A stretch of DNA of 64,000 bases from Melampsora larici-populina 98AG31 (lineage: Eukaryota > Basidiomycota > Pucciniomycetes > Pucciniales > Melampsoraceae), in the NCBI RefSeq assembly GCF_000204055.1, contig NW_006768766.1, forward strand, positions 1,480,941 through 1,544,940. The letters are read 5' to 3'. The translations under genes and the position numbers were made by a program. Below the pieces are notes generated by a model that worked only from the letters and a program-made list of their open reading frames with translations, was not told the origin of the DNA and made no database searches. How positions within the stretch are numbered: position 1 is the first letter of the stretch; every line of letters starts with the position of its first letter. Shown in pieces: positions 1 through 9,971 of this stretch.

Positions 1-53
1 ATGATGGCAATAATGAGATGATCTGGGCGAGGGCGACTGATTAAGACAAAGAT

Positions 54-85
54 ATGCGACCTGCTATTTGGGTAGCAGGTCGCAT
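54..85. repeat. Perfect 13-bp inverted repeat with 6-nt loop
   Basis: Bases 54-66 are exactly complementary to bases 73-85, with a 6-base loop between them. It could fold as a hairpin in either transcript. No gene end is recognisable next to it, so its role is unknown. It may be the footprint or an end of a small foldback element. Confidence 0.6.
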
Positions 86-310
86 GACTACTTAAGATGA
101 CCCTCTTGCCATCTTCTGATCCAAATGTTTCACCAGATCTCGATACTTGCTTGGTTAACCTTGTTCATTTTCATATTGTAGTTATTATCTTCCACCTTCT
201 TTGTCTTCTTATTCCAAGCAGGCGCTACTAGCCGTTTGTGCTCCCCTGCCCTCGTCTTATCTATCCGCTCGTCATCGACTTCTCTTATCTTTCAGTCCAT
301 CCTAGTTGTC

Positions 311-827
311 ATGCAACATTCCATAAACCCACTCCAGTCGAGTCCTTCTTCTAGACATGGTACGTGATTAATGCACTCACGTACCTCATGCTATACTATA
401 CATTGGATTCTAAAACCTCGTTTTCAGTTTCCACCCGTAGCCCGATTGTTACTCATAACGCCAGTCATCCGTATCACACCTTTACTGGAGCCAGTAATGG
501 ACCTGGTAATGGTGAGTTTCCCCCGTAATGACTGACTGAGCAAGAATATGAACTTACTATTCTTCATCAGGTGCTTCCCGTAGCCCTGAAATCGATATTC
601 ATAGAGGTCGTTGGCCAGGACATCACGTCGGTGCCGGTCAACCGTACAACATCATTACAGAAGAACGCAGGCGCGGTTCGTCAGGTAATGGTGAGTATTT
701 AATGCAAACTTTGTCAGTGTCTCGGTCAATTGAACTGATAGTCCTTCCACCCGCAGGGTCGGATGGCGATCTCCCTGGCAGTTTACTGGGGCTTAACTTT
801 AATCTTACACTAGGTGCAGGATCTTGA
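311..827 (+). CDS. Small four-exon gene of unknown function, possibly cut by a transposon
   Basis: Four exons (311-359, 428-511, 571-690, 757-827) join into one open frame of 107 codons. All three introns are in phase 1 and have good borders (donors GTACGT, GTGAGT, GTGAGT; acceptors ending TTCAG, ATCAG, CGCAG). That three spliced joints all keep the frame open is the main evidence. The product is Gly/Ser/Arg-rich with no family I recognise. Exons 2 and 3 both begin with a Ser-Arg-Ser-Pro-like stretch and end in Gly-Asn-Gly, which suggests exon duplication. The stop at 825-827 lies at the broken end of the neighbouring Harbinger transposase, so the true 3' end may have been lost to that insertion. 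An upstream non-coding exon is possible, because a TTTCAG acceptor lies at 290-295. Confidence 0.42.
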
Positions 828-1823
828 GGACTGCTGATGGTCTGGATGAGAGTAGACCAGTTTGGGTAGATCCCATCCGCAAGATAATACGGAGTGTTGT
901 AGACCTGCCCGTTCACAGTATACTCACAGGGTGGAGCAATACCTAAAGATAAATCTTGGAACAAATGTGATCGGTCCAAGACGTTGATGTCATTCAGGCT
1001 TCCAGGTAGTCCAAAGAACGAGTGCCAGATGTGGAGATCACAAGTTGCCACGACTTCGAGAACCAAAGTCGGCACTCCTTCTTTGCCACTATAGTGGCCT
1101 TTCAATCCCTTCGGGCAATTTTTCCACACCCAGTGCATACAATCAAGCGAGCCGAGCATGCCAGGGAAGCCACGACTCGCATTGTCCTCGAGAATACGTT
1201 GAACATCCTCAGCGTTTGGTTTGCGTTGAAATTGAGCCTTGAAAGCGACAATGATTCCCATACAGAAACGTTTGAGAGCCTCAATAGCGGTTGATTCACC
1301 AATCCGTAGATATTCATCCTGAGCATCCGCCGAGGTTCCGTAGGCGAGTTGTCGCAGAGCAGCCGCACACTTCTGGAAAGGCGATAGACCAGGTTTTCCT
1401 GCCAAAATCCAGGGACGGAGGTCAATTAGATTACCGTTGATTGAATCATCACTAACTAAACTCACCTAAGGCATCACTTCTCTGCGTGAAGTAAGGGTTG
1501 AGATCTCCTAAGGTTTTCGCGATGTGTACGAACAGGCGACGACTCATTCGGAATCGTCTTCGAAACATCAGCTCGCTATAGACCGGCGTGACATCAAAGT
1601 AGTCCCTAATTAACCCGAGGTGTCCCATCACAGCATCACGTGGCAGATTCGGCGACCTTCCAGGATGAGAGCCCCCAGGGCCGCGAGGTATATGTGATAC
1701 CATGAGGTAGGCCTGGACTTCTGGGCTATAAGTTGAAATTGCGGCGAGATATTGCCTTTGAAGGCCAGCGCAAATGACAAATTGAGCTATGAAAGAAGGA
1801 GAAATGATTCCATCACGGTTCAT
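828..1823 (-). pseudogene. PIF/Harbinger transposase, 3'-truncated
   Basis: This is a plant-type Harbinger (HARBI1/ALP1-like) DDE transposase on the minus strand. Exon 1 is 1466-1823 and exon 2 runs from 1398 down to about 828; the intron has donor GTGAGT and an acceptor ending GGCAG, and the join keeps the frame. Visible landmarks are MLGSLDCMHWVWKNCP (first catalytic Asp region), the HYSGKEG stretch, the LPGSLNDINVL block and YYLADGIYPNW (second catalytic Asp). The expected last block with the third acidic residue (R-x-x-x-ER-x-FG type) is missing, because similarity ends just after the Ser-Ser-Pro-Gln-Asp-Pro motif near base 828. The copy cannot encode a full enzyme. I did not find its terminal repeats. 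Confidence 0.85.
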
Positions 1824-2464
1824 CTTGAAATTTACTTATGATAATAAAATGAACAAAGAATTGATGTGGACAAAATAGCAATATGAGAGAGAACAGAAGC
1901 AACGGATTTCAAAAGAGGTGAACAAAAGATAAAGGTAGCAGGTGATATATCGGAAAGTACGGAAGATTCATATCAAGTGGTGATGTGCAGTGATCTCGTA
2001 TCAGCTCGATCACAATCGATCGTAATCAAAGATCACAATCTTTGAATATGATTGATGTCATCTTATTCTCAATCGGTATGGTATCTGGCATTACCGGCAG
2101 CCGCATAACCTTGGGAGGTGGTGCCTCATGTGCGCGTTGGAAGAACCCGAATCTCAATAACGAATACAGCAGGCTGTACATCTTCAGCAGGCCTAATTCG
2201 GATGTGTACGAGGTTTTCAGATACCGACTCCGTTGGAGATGCTCTTACGTTTTTATTTTTCTTATTTGTTATATGTCAACTCAGTCAGCGTGAACTCATA
2301 GCGTCAAGGACTTCCGGACAAATTTCATATATGTTTTGGAAATTCGAGTTCAACAAAGATTTCATTAAATCTGCTTCAAGAACAAGACAGGTCATTTAGG
2401 ATGGATTGAGTGTGTATGGTCGACTTCTAATTTAGTACCATGAGCTTTTGTGCAAAATGCAATA
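1824..2464. other. Intergenic, no gene seen
   Basis: Only short chance ORFs lie here. The first 200 bases are probably the 5' region of the truncated Harbinger element, and GATC-rich repeats (GATCACAATC and similar) occur at 1990-2040. Nothing else is recognisable before the pogo-like element. Confidence 0.4.
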
Positions 2465-3228
2465 CAGTCAAACCCCTCTAAAGCCAAACCCTTTGGGAGA
2501 CGGGGAAGCCTATGGGTATAGAGGGGACATGTCTTTGTTGAGGAACCCCTCTATAGACATACATTCATGGCTTTACATTGAAACCCCTCTAAATTTATGA
2601 AAACCATGGCTTTAGAGGGTGGACATTCCACAACCATAGAACATATCCCTCTAAAGACATGGAAACATGGCTTTAGAGGGTGGTCCCGCTACAGCCATAG
2701 AAAATAGGACTTTATATGGGTCTTGTTGTTGAAAAAGTCTAACTTGCTATCAAATATTTCAGTATCTGCTGTGTTAATTTTTTGTGAGAAGAATACATTT
2801 AAAATTGTAACTACATCACAAGATTTGTTTAATTTCTACTAAAGGAGAAAGTGATGGAGGGCTGAATTTTGTTGGCAAAATTGGTCTTGCTGGTCAATGC
2901 GCTTTCAAGAGCAGGGAGAAGGGGGTCAACAGCTGTTGCTTTGGGCATATCAGTACTTTCAATGAATTGTGTAAGCAAAGATACTGCCTTCAAAGCTTCA
3001 GAAGCTGTTGGAGGTATCCCCTTTCCTACCTCCCTATTAGCCATTTTTCTATGGCTTTGCATTGAAAAGATTGATTTTTTTTTTGGATTCTGGGTATGGG
3101 TTAAGGGGTTAGACGGAACTTTGGGTTTTTCACAAACTTTGGCCCCTCCCAACTTGGGAGAACCAAAAAACCATCACTATAGACGGGTTAAGGCTTTAGA
3201 GGGGTACTGCTTTAGAGGGGTTTGACTG
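2465..3228. mobile_element. Pogo/Fot1-like Tc1-mariner element, non-autonomous
   Basis: The ends are perfect 19-bp inverted repeats: CAGTCAAACCCCTCTAAAG at 2465 and its complement ending at 3228. TA dinucleotides flank both sides (2463-2464 and 3229-3230), the target duplication expected of this superfamily. The element is 764 bp, too short for a transposase. Variants of the CCCTCTAAA/TTTAGAGGG motif recur inside both ends (about 2520-2690 and 3190-3220), probably transposase-binding repeats. A 107-codon minus-strand ORF (2829-3152) may be the remnant of a pogo transposase tail, but that is weak. Confidence 0.85.
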
Positions 3229-3546
3229 TATCAGGAGCATAAAAAGGAAGAAGCAGCCTCATGGCTCGACAAAGGTTTCATTATGCTTGACAAATTTCGA
3301 CGGTGTTGTAACAACTGCCTCGGGCCGATACACCTGACCCGTCAGAGTGCTGGGTCGGGGTCTGCGGAGTTGTCGGTAGCGAGGGTCGACCTTGATATTA
3401 TGAAAGAGAGATCAGCATTTCCACAATTTGGCACAGCACGAGTCCCTTATTATCGGGTGATTACGATTGATCCTGAAAACCTCGATCACCTTAACTCCAG
3501 CAACTACTCCATAAAACTGAATAATATTGGCCTGGAACTCTTGGCT

Positions 3547-6500
3547 ATGGTCAGAATTTTCAAACATTGACTCACTATTGCAGTTTTCATCGAACTGATA
3601 TCTTTTTCTACTCTAAGGCATCGCTTTGGACAGAACATCGTTCACCAACTGGACGACTCTATTGGTACAATGCCACCACGTCAACATCCTCATGGGAGCG
3701 TCCTGACGATTTAAAAACACCTTCTGAGCGTGCATTGGCTTCGACACCTTGGAAAGAGTATCAAACTGCTGAGGGTCGTAAATACTGGCACCACACCGAA
3801 ACAAAGGAAACCACTTGGACGCTGCCGGATGTGGTACGGGAGGCGATCGAAAAAGCTGCCGCATCAGCCCCATCTGCGCCTGTCCCGCCGACCCCTGGTC
3901 CACCAGTGTCTTCAACGGCTCCCACATCCACTCCTGCTTCTGCACCACCGCATCCTGGTTTTGTACCCGCCACCCAAAACCCCGCGATGGCTCCGAGCAT
4001 GAGACCTCCAGGTTCGAGCACACCCAATACCTCGTCAGCCCCAGCAGGTTTTGTACCCCCCGCAGCTAGTCTGCCGCCTCGTCCAGTCACTTCCATCCTG
4101 CACTCGGCACCGGTCCCTACACCCGTTACAACCACTCTGCCGGACTTCAAGACTCCTGAAGAAGCAGAGCGCGCTTTCATCGGCCTTCTTCGAGTGAAAG
4201 GTGTTAATCCTACCTGGACTTGGGAACAAACAATGCGAGATATCATTACCGAACCTCTCTACAAAGCCCTCGACACTCTGGCCGCTCGTAAAGCTGCGTG
4301 GGAAAAATTCATTGATAACGAGCGCAAGCGAGAGAAAGAAAACAGAGAGAAGAATATCACTCGTGTCCGGGCAAGTTGGAACGCAGGGCTGGAGAGCCTT
4401 TCTGAAGAAAAAACAACCACGAATGAGGAAGGAGTTGAGATCAAGTTGCCCGGAGCTCCACCAAAACTCTGGTGGACTTACGAGCGTCTCAAAAGGGAGA
4501 TGGAATTGCGCGCTCCTGACGTTTGGAAACTTGCCCGGGACGACGAAGAGCGCAAAATCTTATGGGAAGACTACTTGACTGACCTCCGACAGAAGGAAAC
4601 AACGGCCGCCAATCAATTACGGGGCAGACAGCAGGAAAAATTAACAGACTTGTTGAGGGCTCATGAAGAAAAGTTGGATTTATCTGGCGACCTTGAGACT
4701 ATGCAATGGCGTGTTGCCCAAGAAGCGATCTTGCGCAGCGAATTTTTCCAAAACGACGACGATTTGCGAAAGATGGACGACCTCGACATGCTGATGGTGT
4801 TTGAAGAAGAAGTCAAGCGAGCCGAGAAAGATTCGAACGCAACGAAAGCCAAACAGAAGGAAGACAAACGACGCGCTTACCGGAAGGCTCGGGCCGCATA
4901 TATCCAACTACTACATGAACTGAAACTAAAAGGCGAAATTCAACCTGGCGCTATGTGGAAAGAGGTCTACCCTCTTATAGAAGCTGACGAGCGATACCAA
5001 AATTTAGTTGGAAACCCGGGTAGCTCTCCACTTGAGTTGTTCTGGGACCTAGTGGACGATCTAGATCAAGAAACTGAAGAAAAAGCCAAAATCGTCCAGG
5101 GCATTTTGGCTGATCAACAAAAAACTATCACTGAGACCACGGAACTCGATCAATTCTTAAGTTGGCTCGATGGTCATGCAGATGCAGCGGTTCTGGACAA
5201 AAAGACTTTGACGTATGTCTTCATAATGGTCAGTCTTTTCTCCATGTGGGCAAAGTTTTTTTTGTATGATCTTTAGTGACGTTTTTTTCATCCAATCCGA
5301 TTCGTCTCCCAAATGTAGTTACATGATGATGTCGTTCGAGTGGCTAAAGAGGAAAGGCGGAGATTCGAGAAACGTTTGCGCAACCAGATTGAAGACTTGC
5401 GATATGCACTTAAAAAGTTGTCGCCACCAATCGAGCTAGATACGCCTTATGAAGAAGCTATCGAGCGTTTTTCGCATATGCAAGAATACAAGTCACTTGA
5501 TGGGCAAGAGGATGGTCGGAAGGAAGCCTTTAGCAGGTATATGGAGCGTTTGAAGGAGAAAGCTACCTTGGAAGAAAAGAGAAATAAGCGAAAAGATGAT
5601 GATCCTCCAAGAGCCGATTACAGAAAGAAATCCTTACTCCAACATTCAGACGACGAAGGAAGTATCATATCAAGTTCCAAGCGCAAAAAGAGGGACTTAT
5701 TAGATGAGGATAAGCCTAACCGACATTCCTCACCTCGAAGCGGTCGACGTGATGACATACATTCCTCTCCCCGGGCTCCGAAGGACTCGCGCGAAGACAG
5801 AGACCACGACCGGGGTAAAGAGCGTGATCGGAATGGGGCAAGGGATCGTGATTATGATCGTGAGAAGGATACCCCTCGGGATCGTGCGCGTAGTAAGGCA
5901 CCCGCTAGGGGAGCAGACGTGGAACCTGAAGCAGAACGAGATCATCCGAAGGAGGATATTCGGAATCTGGATTCAGATCGATCCAGGAATCGGGACAGAG
6001 ATAGAGATAGAAGCCGAGATACGAACCGTGACCGTGACCGTGACCGCGACCGCGACCGCACTCGAGACCGAGATCACAGAGACCGCACGAAAGACCGTCC
6101 CGATGATCGTGATCGAGCTCGTACGTCCATATCTCAGACGGATGATAGAGATCGACGAAGGAAAGACTTCGACACGGATCGACATAACCAGAGGCACCAT
6201 CGCTCACGCAAAGATCGTGACTACGATGAGCGCGACCGCGATCGTCATCGATCCAGCCGATATGAAGATGAAGATGGACCTGTTCCCGAAAAGAAATCTG
6301 AAGGAATTAAAGACGGCCGGGCTGATTTGGTCGACAAAAGAGCTCGAAGTACTGAGCTCGCCGATAACCTCACTCGGCCCGTAAACAATGAAGAAGAGCG
6401 TGAATTGAAAGTAAGTTGAATGCCTTGTTCATTTTTTACATGCCCTCATATGAATGGTAGAGGAAGCAACTGGCAGGAGAGCTGATCTCGCACCATTCTT

Positions 6501-6589
6501 CTTGATCCTAGCGTGTCAAAATCAATGAGACGGTCGATACCAAATTGGTAGAGAAAAGCGACGGCGAAGAAGGCGAGTTGGATGGCTGA
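3547..6589 (+). CDS. PRP40: Pre-mRNA-processing factor Prp40 (U1 snRNP-associated, WW and FF domains)
   Basis: Prp40 is a U1 snRNP protein thought to bridge the 5' splice site and branch point in early spliceosomes. Proposed exons are 3547-3549 (ATG only), 3618-5228, 5319-6410 and 6512-6589, all phase 0, giving 927 residues. Two WW domains sit at about residues 2-35 and 41-75 (W-T-E-H...W-E-R-P and W-K-E-Y...W-T-L-P). A Pro-rich linker follows, then FF-type repeats at about 178-232 and 418-480, and more beginning near 540. The tail (about 650-880) is an Arg-Asp/Arg-Glu dipeptide-rich low-complexity region, encoded in part by CGTGAC-type hexamers near 6028-6060. The tiny first exon is inferred because it restores the usual short N-terminus before WW1. 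An N-terminal extension from the open frame starting at 3283 is the alternative. Introns 1 and 2 use GTCAG donors. Confidence 0.9.
6028..6060 (+). repeat. Hexanucleotide repeat encoding Arg-Asp dipeptides
   Basis: Tandem CGTGAC/CGCGAC units lie within PRP40 exon 3 and encode alternating Arg and Asp. Such tracts often vary in length between strains. Confidence 0.75.
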
Positions 6590-9421
6590 ACTGGACTTGA
6601 ATGTCACTGATAGCCCCTCGAATTTTACTTTTTCAAACCCCTCTGATAAGACGTCGGGCCGAGTCTTAAGACGCGCATGCAATCATGAACCTCTTACAAT
6701 GACTTGATGATTGTGTCAGCCTCAAGCTTCACTGTCATCCAGGTTTGGACGCAATGCAATTCCTCTTAAATGGTACACGCCGTCTAGCTCAATGTGTGCA
6801 GTGCAACGCGATGTTAAGTGTATATCTATTTTGTTATTGTATGCATCTATCAATCTTCTTACAGCTAGCATTGGCTCTTGTTTATGCAATAAGACTCAAT
6901 CAACTTCGAATCCATATTCAACACTGATTGAGCAGTGATAGTGGCAATAGCGACATAGACAGATGAGTAAAATTTACGTCCAGTGGTACTCTAAAAGGCC
7001 ATGTTACCTTGGAGGCATAACCGTGAGAGCTTTACTGATGCTAAAAGCAGCTACCGCAGCACAGCTGTGCCATTCTTAACTGAAGGTCCTAACACGAGCA
7101 ATTCAAAATGACAGGCAAGCAGGTCTGCTCCCTGAGCACAATTTGTGGTGTGTTCAAAAAGAGCACTTGAACTCGAAACGAGAACTGACCTCATCTCGTT
7201 TCGATAGTATTCAATAGAATTTCTTACCTACAAGAATGTAAGCCTTCCATTGGTCCAAATTTAAACTGTCTCCTGGATTCAGTGCGAGGATATGTTCGAG
7301 CATTGTAAAGCCTGGCGTCTCTCGCAAAGTTCAGTCCGTCTGGCTGGTGGTCATGTACCGGATAAATGTGGCATCGTCTAGCTCAGGTTTAGACGACGAT
7401 TTATCAAGAAATTCAAATGGTAAATGTACATATGAGATCAATGGTCATTAATGGAGCTTGAATTTTCAGTCTTGAAAGAAGATAGGAGATAGATACGCAG
7501 TCAACATTGACTTGCACTATATCAATAATATGTTTACTTCTTTTTGTCTTTTGTTCGTGTAAAGAATATTCAGTTAGACCCTTCTCATTTGGAGCTGACC
7601 ATGCACAGGGTGCCAGATACCTCTCTGCAATTCGAAGGTAAGTGCTAAAAAGGATAAGAGTCGGACCGTCACCGCACACGATCCCAACCTTTACCTTCCA
7701 CCCAGGACCTGTGTGATCTCAATATATGTTGAAAGATTATTCATTATCCAAATCATAGTCTACATGATCAGTTTGGCTAAATGATAAACAAGAAGCTTAT
7801 CTTTACTAATCTTGGTCACACTCATCTGATATGTTGCAAACGTCCTCACTTCTCCTCTGCCATCAACCCTTTTTACCCTTCTTTTTAAGGATCTTGCATT
7901 CTCACTGAGCAGAACCAACATAACATTGGACCAGTAGTATGCTGTAGTAGATTAAAAAATTGGTGCCAAGTCAAATCAAATCTGCCCTCAACTTTATCAG
8001 AGAGTAATTGATTCAGCTTTATTGCCACAGAGATTCATGTCGCAAACCTATCTCCTTCTGAATTTATGACAATCCTATGTCCGTGTCTGACTTTGCTTCC
8101 CACTCAAAACAAATTCAAGCCATTTATGTATCGATCAGAGATTGGTTGATTTCGGCTTTGAGGGGCCTAATTCTTTAAATAATAGCTACAGGCATTGTAT
8201 GTATACACAACTATTTCGTCAAGAGACTTTTATTGTCTCATTTATCATGAGTTGCGTCATCATATGGGTCCCGCCGGGCGGATTGCAAACCTAAGATTTC
8301 ATTGCGGGGAGAATATAGGCAGTCGCGACTCGCCGAAATCCGGACAAGTGACAGCTAATTTATCATTGCGGCAATAGGGCCAAGAAGCAAGATCACCGCC
8401 ACGATCAAGAATTTAGTCCTTCATTTCCCCACCGGTGCATTTCCCTAACATATCACTTCTTATCAATTCATGAAGTTTGAGTTCATACTCCCTTTTTCTG
8501 CTAGCCCCATCATTGCTCGAATTGCGTGTCAAGTCGGGAAGCACAGTGTCTTCAAGTTCCGTGAAGTGTGTGAGGGGAAATGAGTTGGTCTTGTTATAGA
8601 TAGACCTTAAAGTACACATACTGTGTGGGTATTTATTTGGATTCTGTGGAAAAGACTTGGCTAGGTTTCAAATTCTAGATGAAGCTGAGGAAAATTAATT
8701 ACAAAAAAGTACACATGCTTTTGCTTTGACTTCACATCAGTAAGCGCATTCCGGTCATTCACGAATCACGATGTTCAAGTCTGCTACGATTTGCGCATAT
8801 ATAAATCGGGTGAAAAAGAAAAATGATTAAGAGCCTGGTTCCTTCGGGAAGGTACGGCAAGGATTGAATTACGATTTATAACACATTCATTTTCCTGGTG
8901 GATTTTAATCATGACGATGAGCTTGATTGCGCGTGACTTTTGAATTCAAAGAAAGCAGATGATAAATTAGGATGAGTGTACATACAGGTTTTAGGTCTAA
9001 GTGATACATAGATTTGGATGTATGTACTTAAATTTCCTGTATTCTTCTAGTACATACAACCTATTTTTGTCTTGTTTACCTTTCGATTTGAATTCCCCGC
9101 TCTTGGTGAAATCAACCTTCTCCCTTGCTTCGGTCAACTCTCCAAAAGATTCTCACTTTGATTGAGCTTAAGCCTTACTCCAACCAATATCCACCTTCAG
9201 CCTTCATCCATCCCTCATCGATCCACCATTCGAATTCATTTCCCTCTATTTGAGAGCTTTATTACTCGTTTCAAATCTCAACCGACTTTCAAATCATTTC
9301 TACTTAAATCTCGTCCGTTCACTCGTCCCCTCGCGTCGATAGACAACACGTTACTTCTTCAACGCGCTTCATACAGCTTCAGTAGCTAGTATCATTCACT
9401 CTTGATCTGAAACGTTCCGAG
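6590..9421. other. Long intergenic region, no gene recognised
   Basis: About 2.8 kb separate PRP40 from CKS1. Only short ORFs without domain-like content are present. The last 350 bases (about 9070-9421) are pyrimidine-rich with runs of TTC/TCC and are probably the promoter and 5' leader of CKS1. The 75-codon ORF at 9162-9389 falls in that leader and is not convincing as a gene. Confidence 0.5.
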
Positions 9422-9971
9422 ATGTCTAAAAGAACCACCTCTGCCTCCGTAAACGCCGAACAGAAGCGTCGGGACATTGAAAAAGTTCGCCTTCCTACTT
9501 CACTATTCTTGATCCTCCTCCTCTTTCTGTTCGGGATCGAGTTGTAAAGGTCCTTTCACTAACATTTCCTTTTCACTCGATTCATCTCGTAGTATCATGA
9601 TCAGATCTTCTATTCAGCGCGATACTCAGACGACTTTTGGGAATACCGCCATGTCATCTTACCCAAACAGGCAAGCACTTTCTCTCATTCAACCCAACGT
9701 CAAGCCACGAGATAAGCTTATCGTTTATTGTTCTTTTTAGCTGGTGAAGTATCTACCGACCGATCGTTTGGCTGAGGAAGATGAATGGAGAGGTCTTGGT
9801 ATCCGACAGAGTCCTGGATGGGAACATTATATGCGACACGGTACGTGTGACTTCATCTATGCATTCAAGCCTAAATCCCTTTCAAACATCTCTCTGACCG
9901 CTGTGTGATCAACAGCCCCAGAACCTCATGTCCTCTTATTCAAACGAGAGAAGGACTATCAGACGAAGTGA
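9422..9971 (+). CDS. CKS1: Cyclin-dependent kinase regulatory subunit (Cks1/Suc1 family)
   Basis: Cks proteins bind cyclin-dependent kinases and phosphorylated substrates and are needed for cell-cycle transitions. Four exons (9422-9484, 9593-9670, 9741-9840, 9916-9971) give a 98-residue protein with every junction in frame. Family signatures are visible in order: the IFYSARYSDD...EYRHVILPK block at about residues 26-45, the DEWRGLGIRQSPGWEHYM block at about 62-78, and HAPEPHVLLFKR near the end. The EPHVLLF hinge strand that allows domain swapping is intact. About 25 poorly conserved residues precede the core. Intron 2 starts with GC rather than GT (CAG|GCAAGC), a recognised minor donor. The donor of intron 1, GTTCGC, is also poor, so a small extra exon there cannot be ruled out. 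Confidence 0.95.

Noticed and set aside
2829..3152. 107-codon minus-strand ORF as a gene
   Set aside because: It lies inside the non-autonomous pogo-like element and shows only a faint likeness to a transposase tail, so it is mentioned under that element rather than called.
3283..3570. 95-codon ORF as the first exon of PRP40
   Set aside because: It contains the proposed ATG at 3547 in frame, but the upstream part has no PRP40-like sequence and family members start close to WW1.
9162..9389. 75-codon plus-strand ORF before CKS1
   Set aside because: Pyrimidine-rich low-complexity sequence without domains, best explained as the 5' leader and promoter of CKS1.
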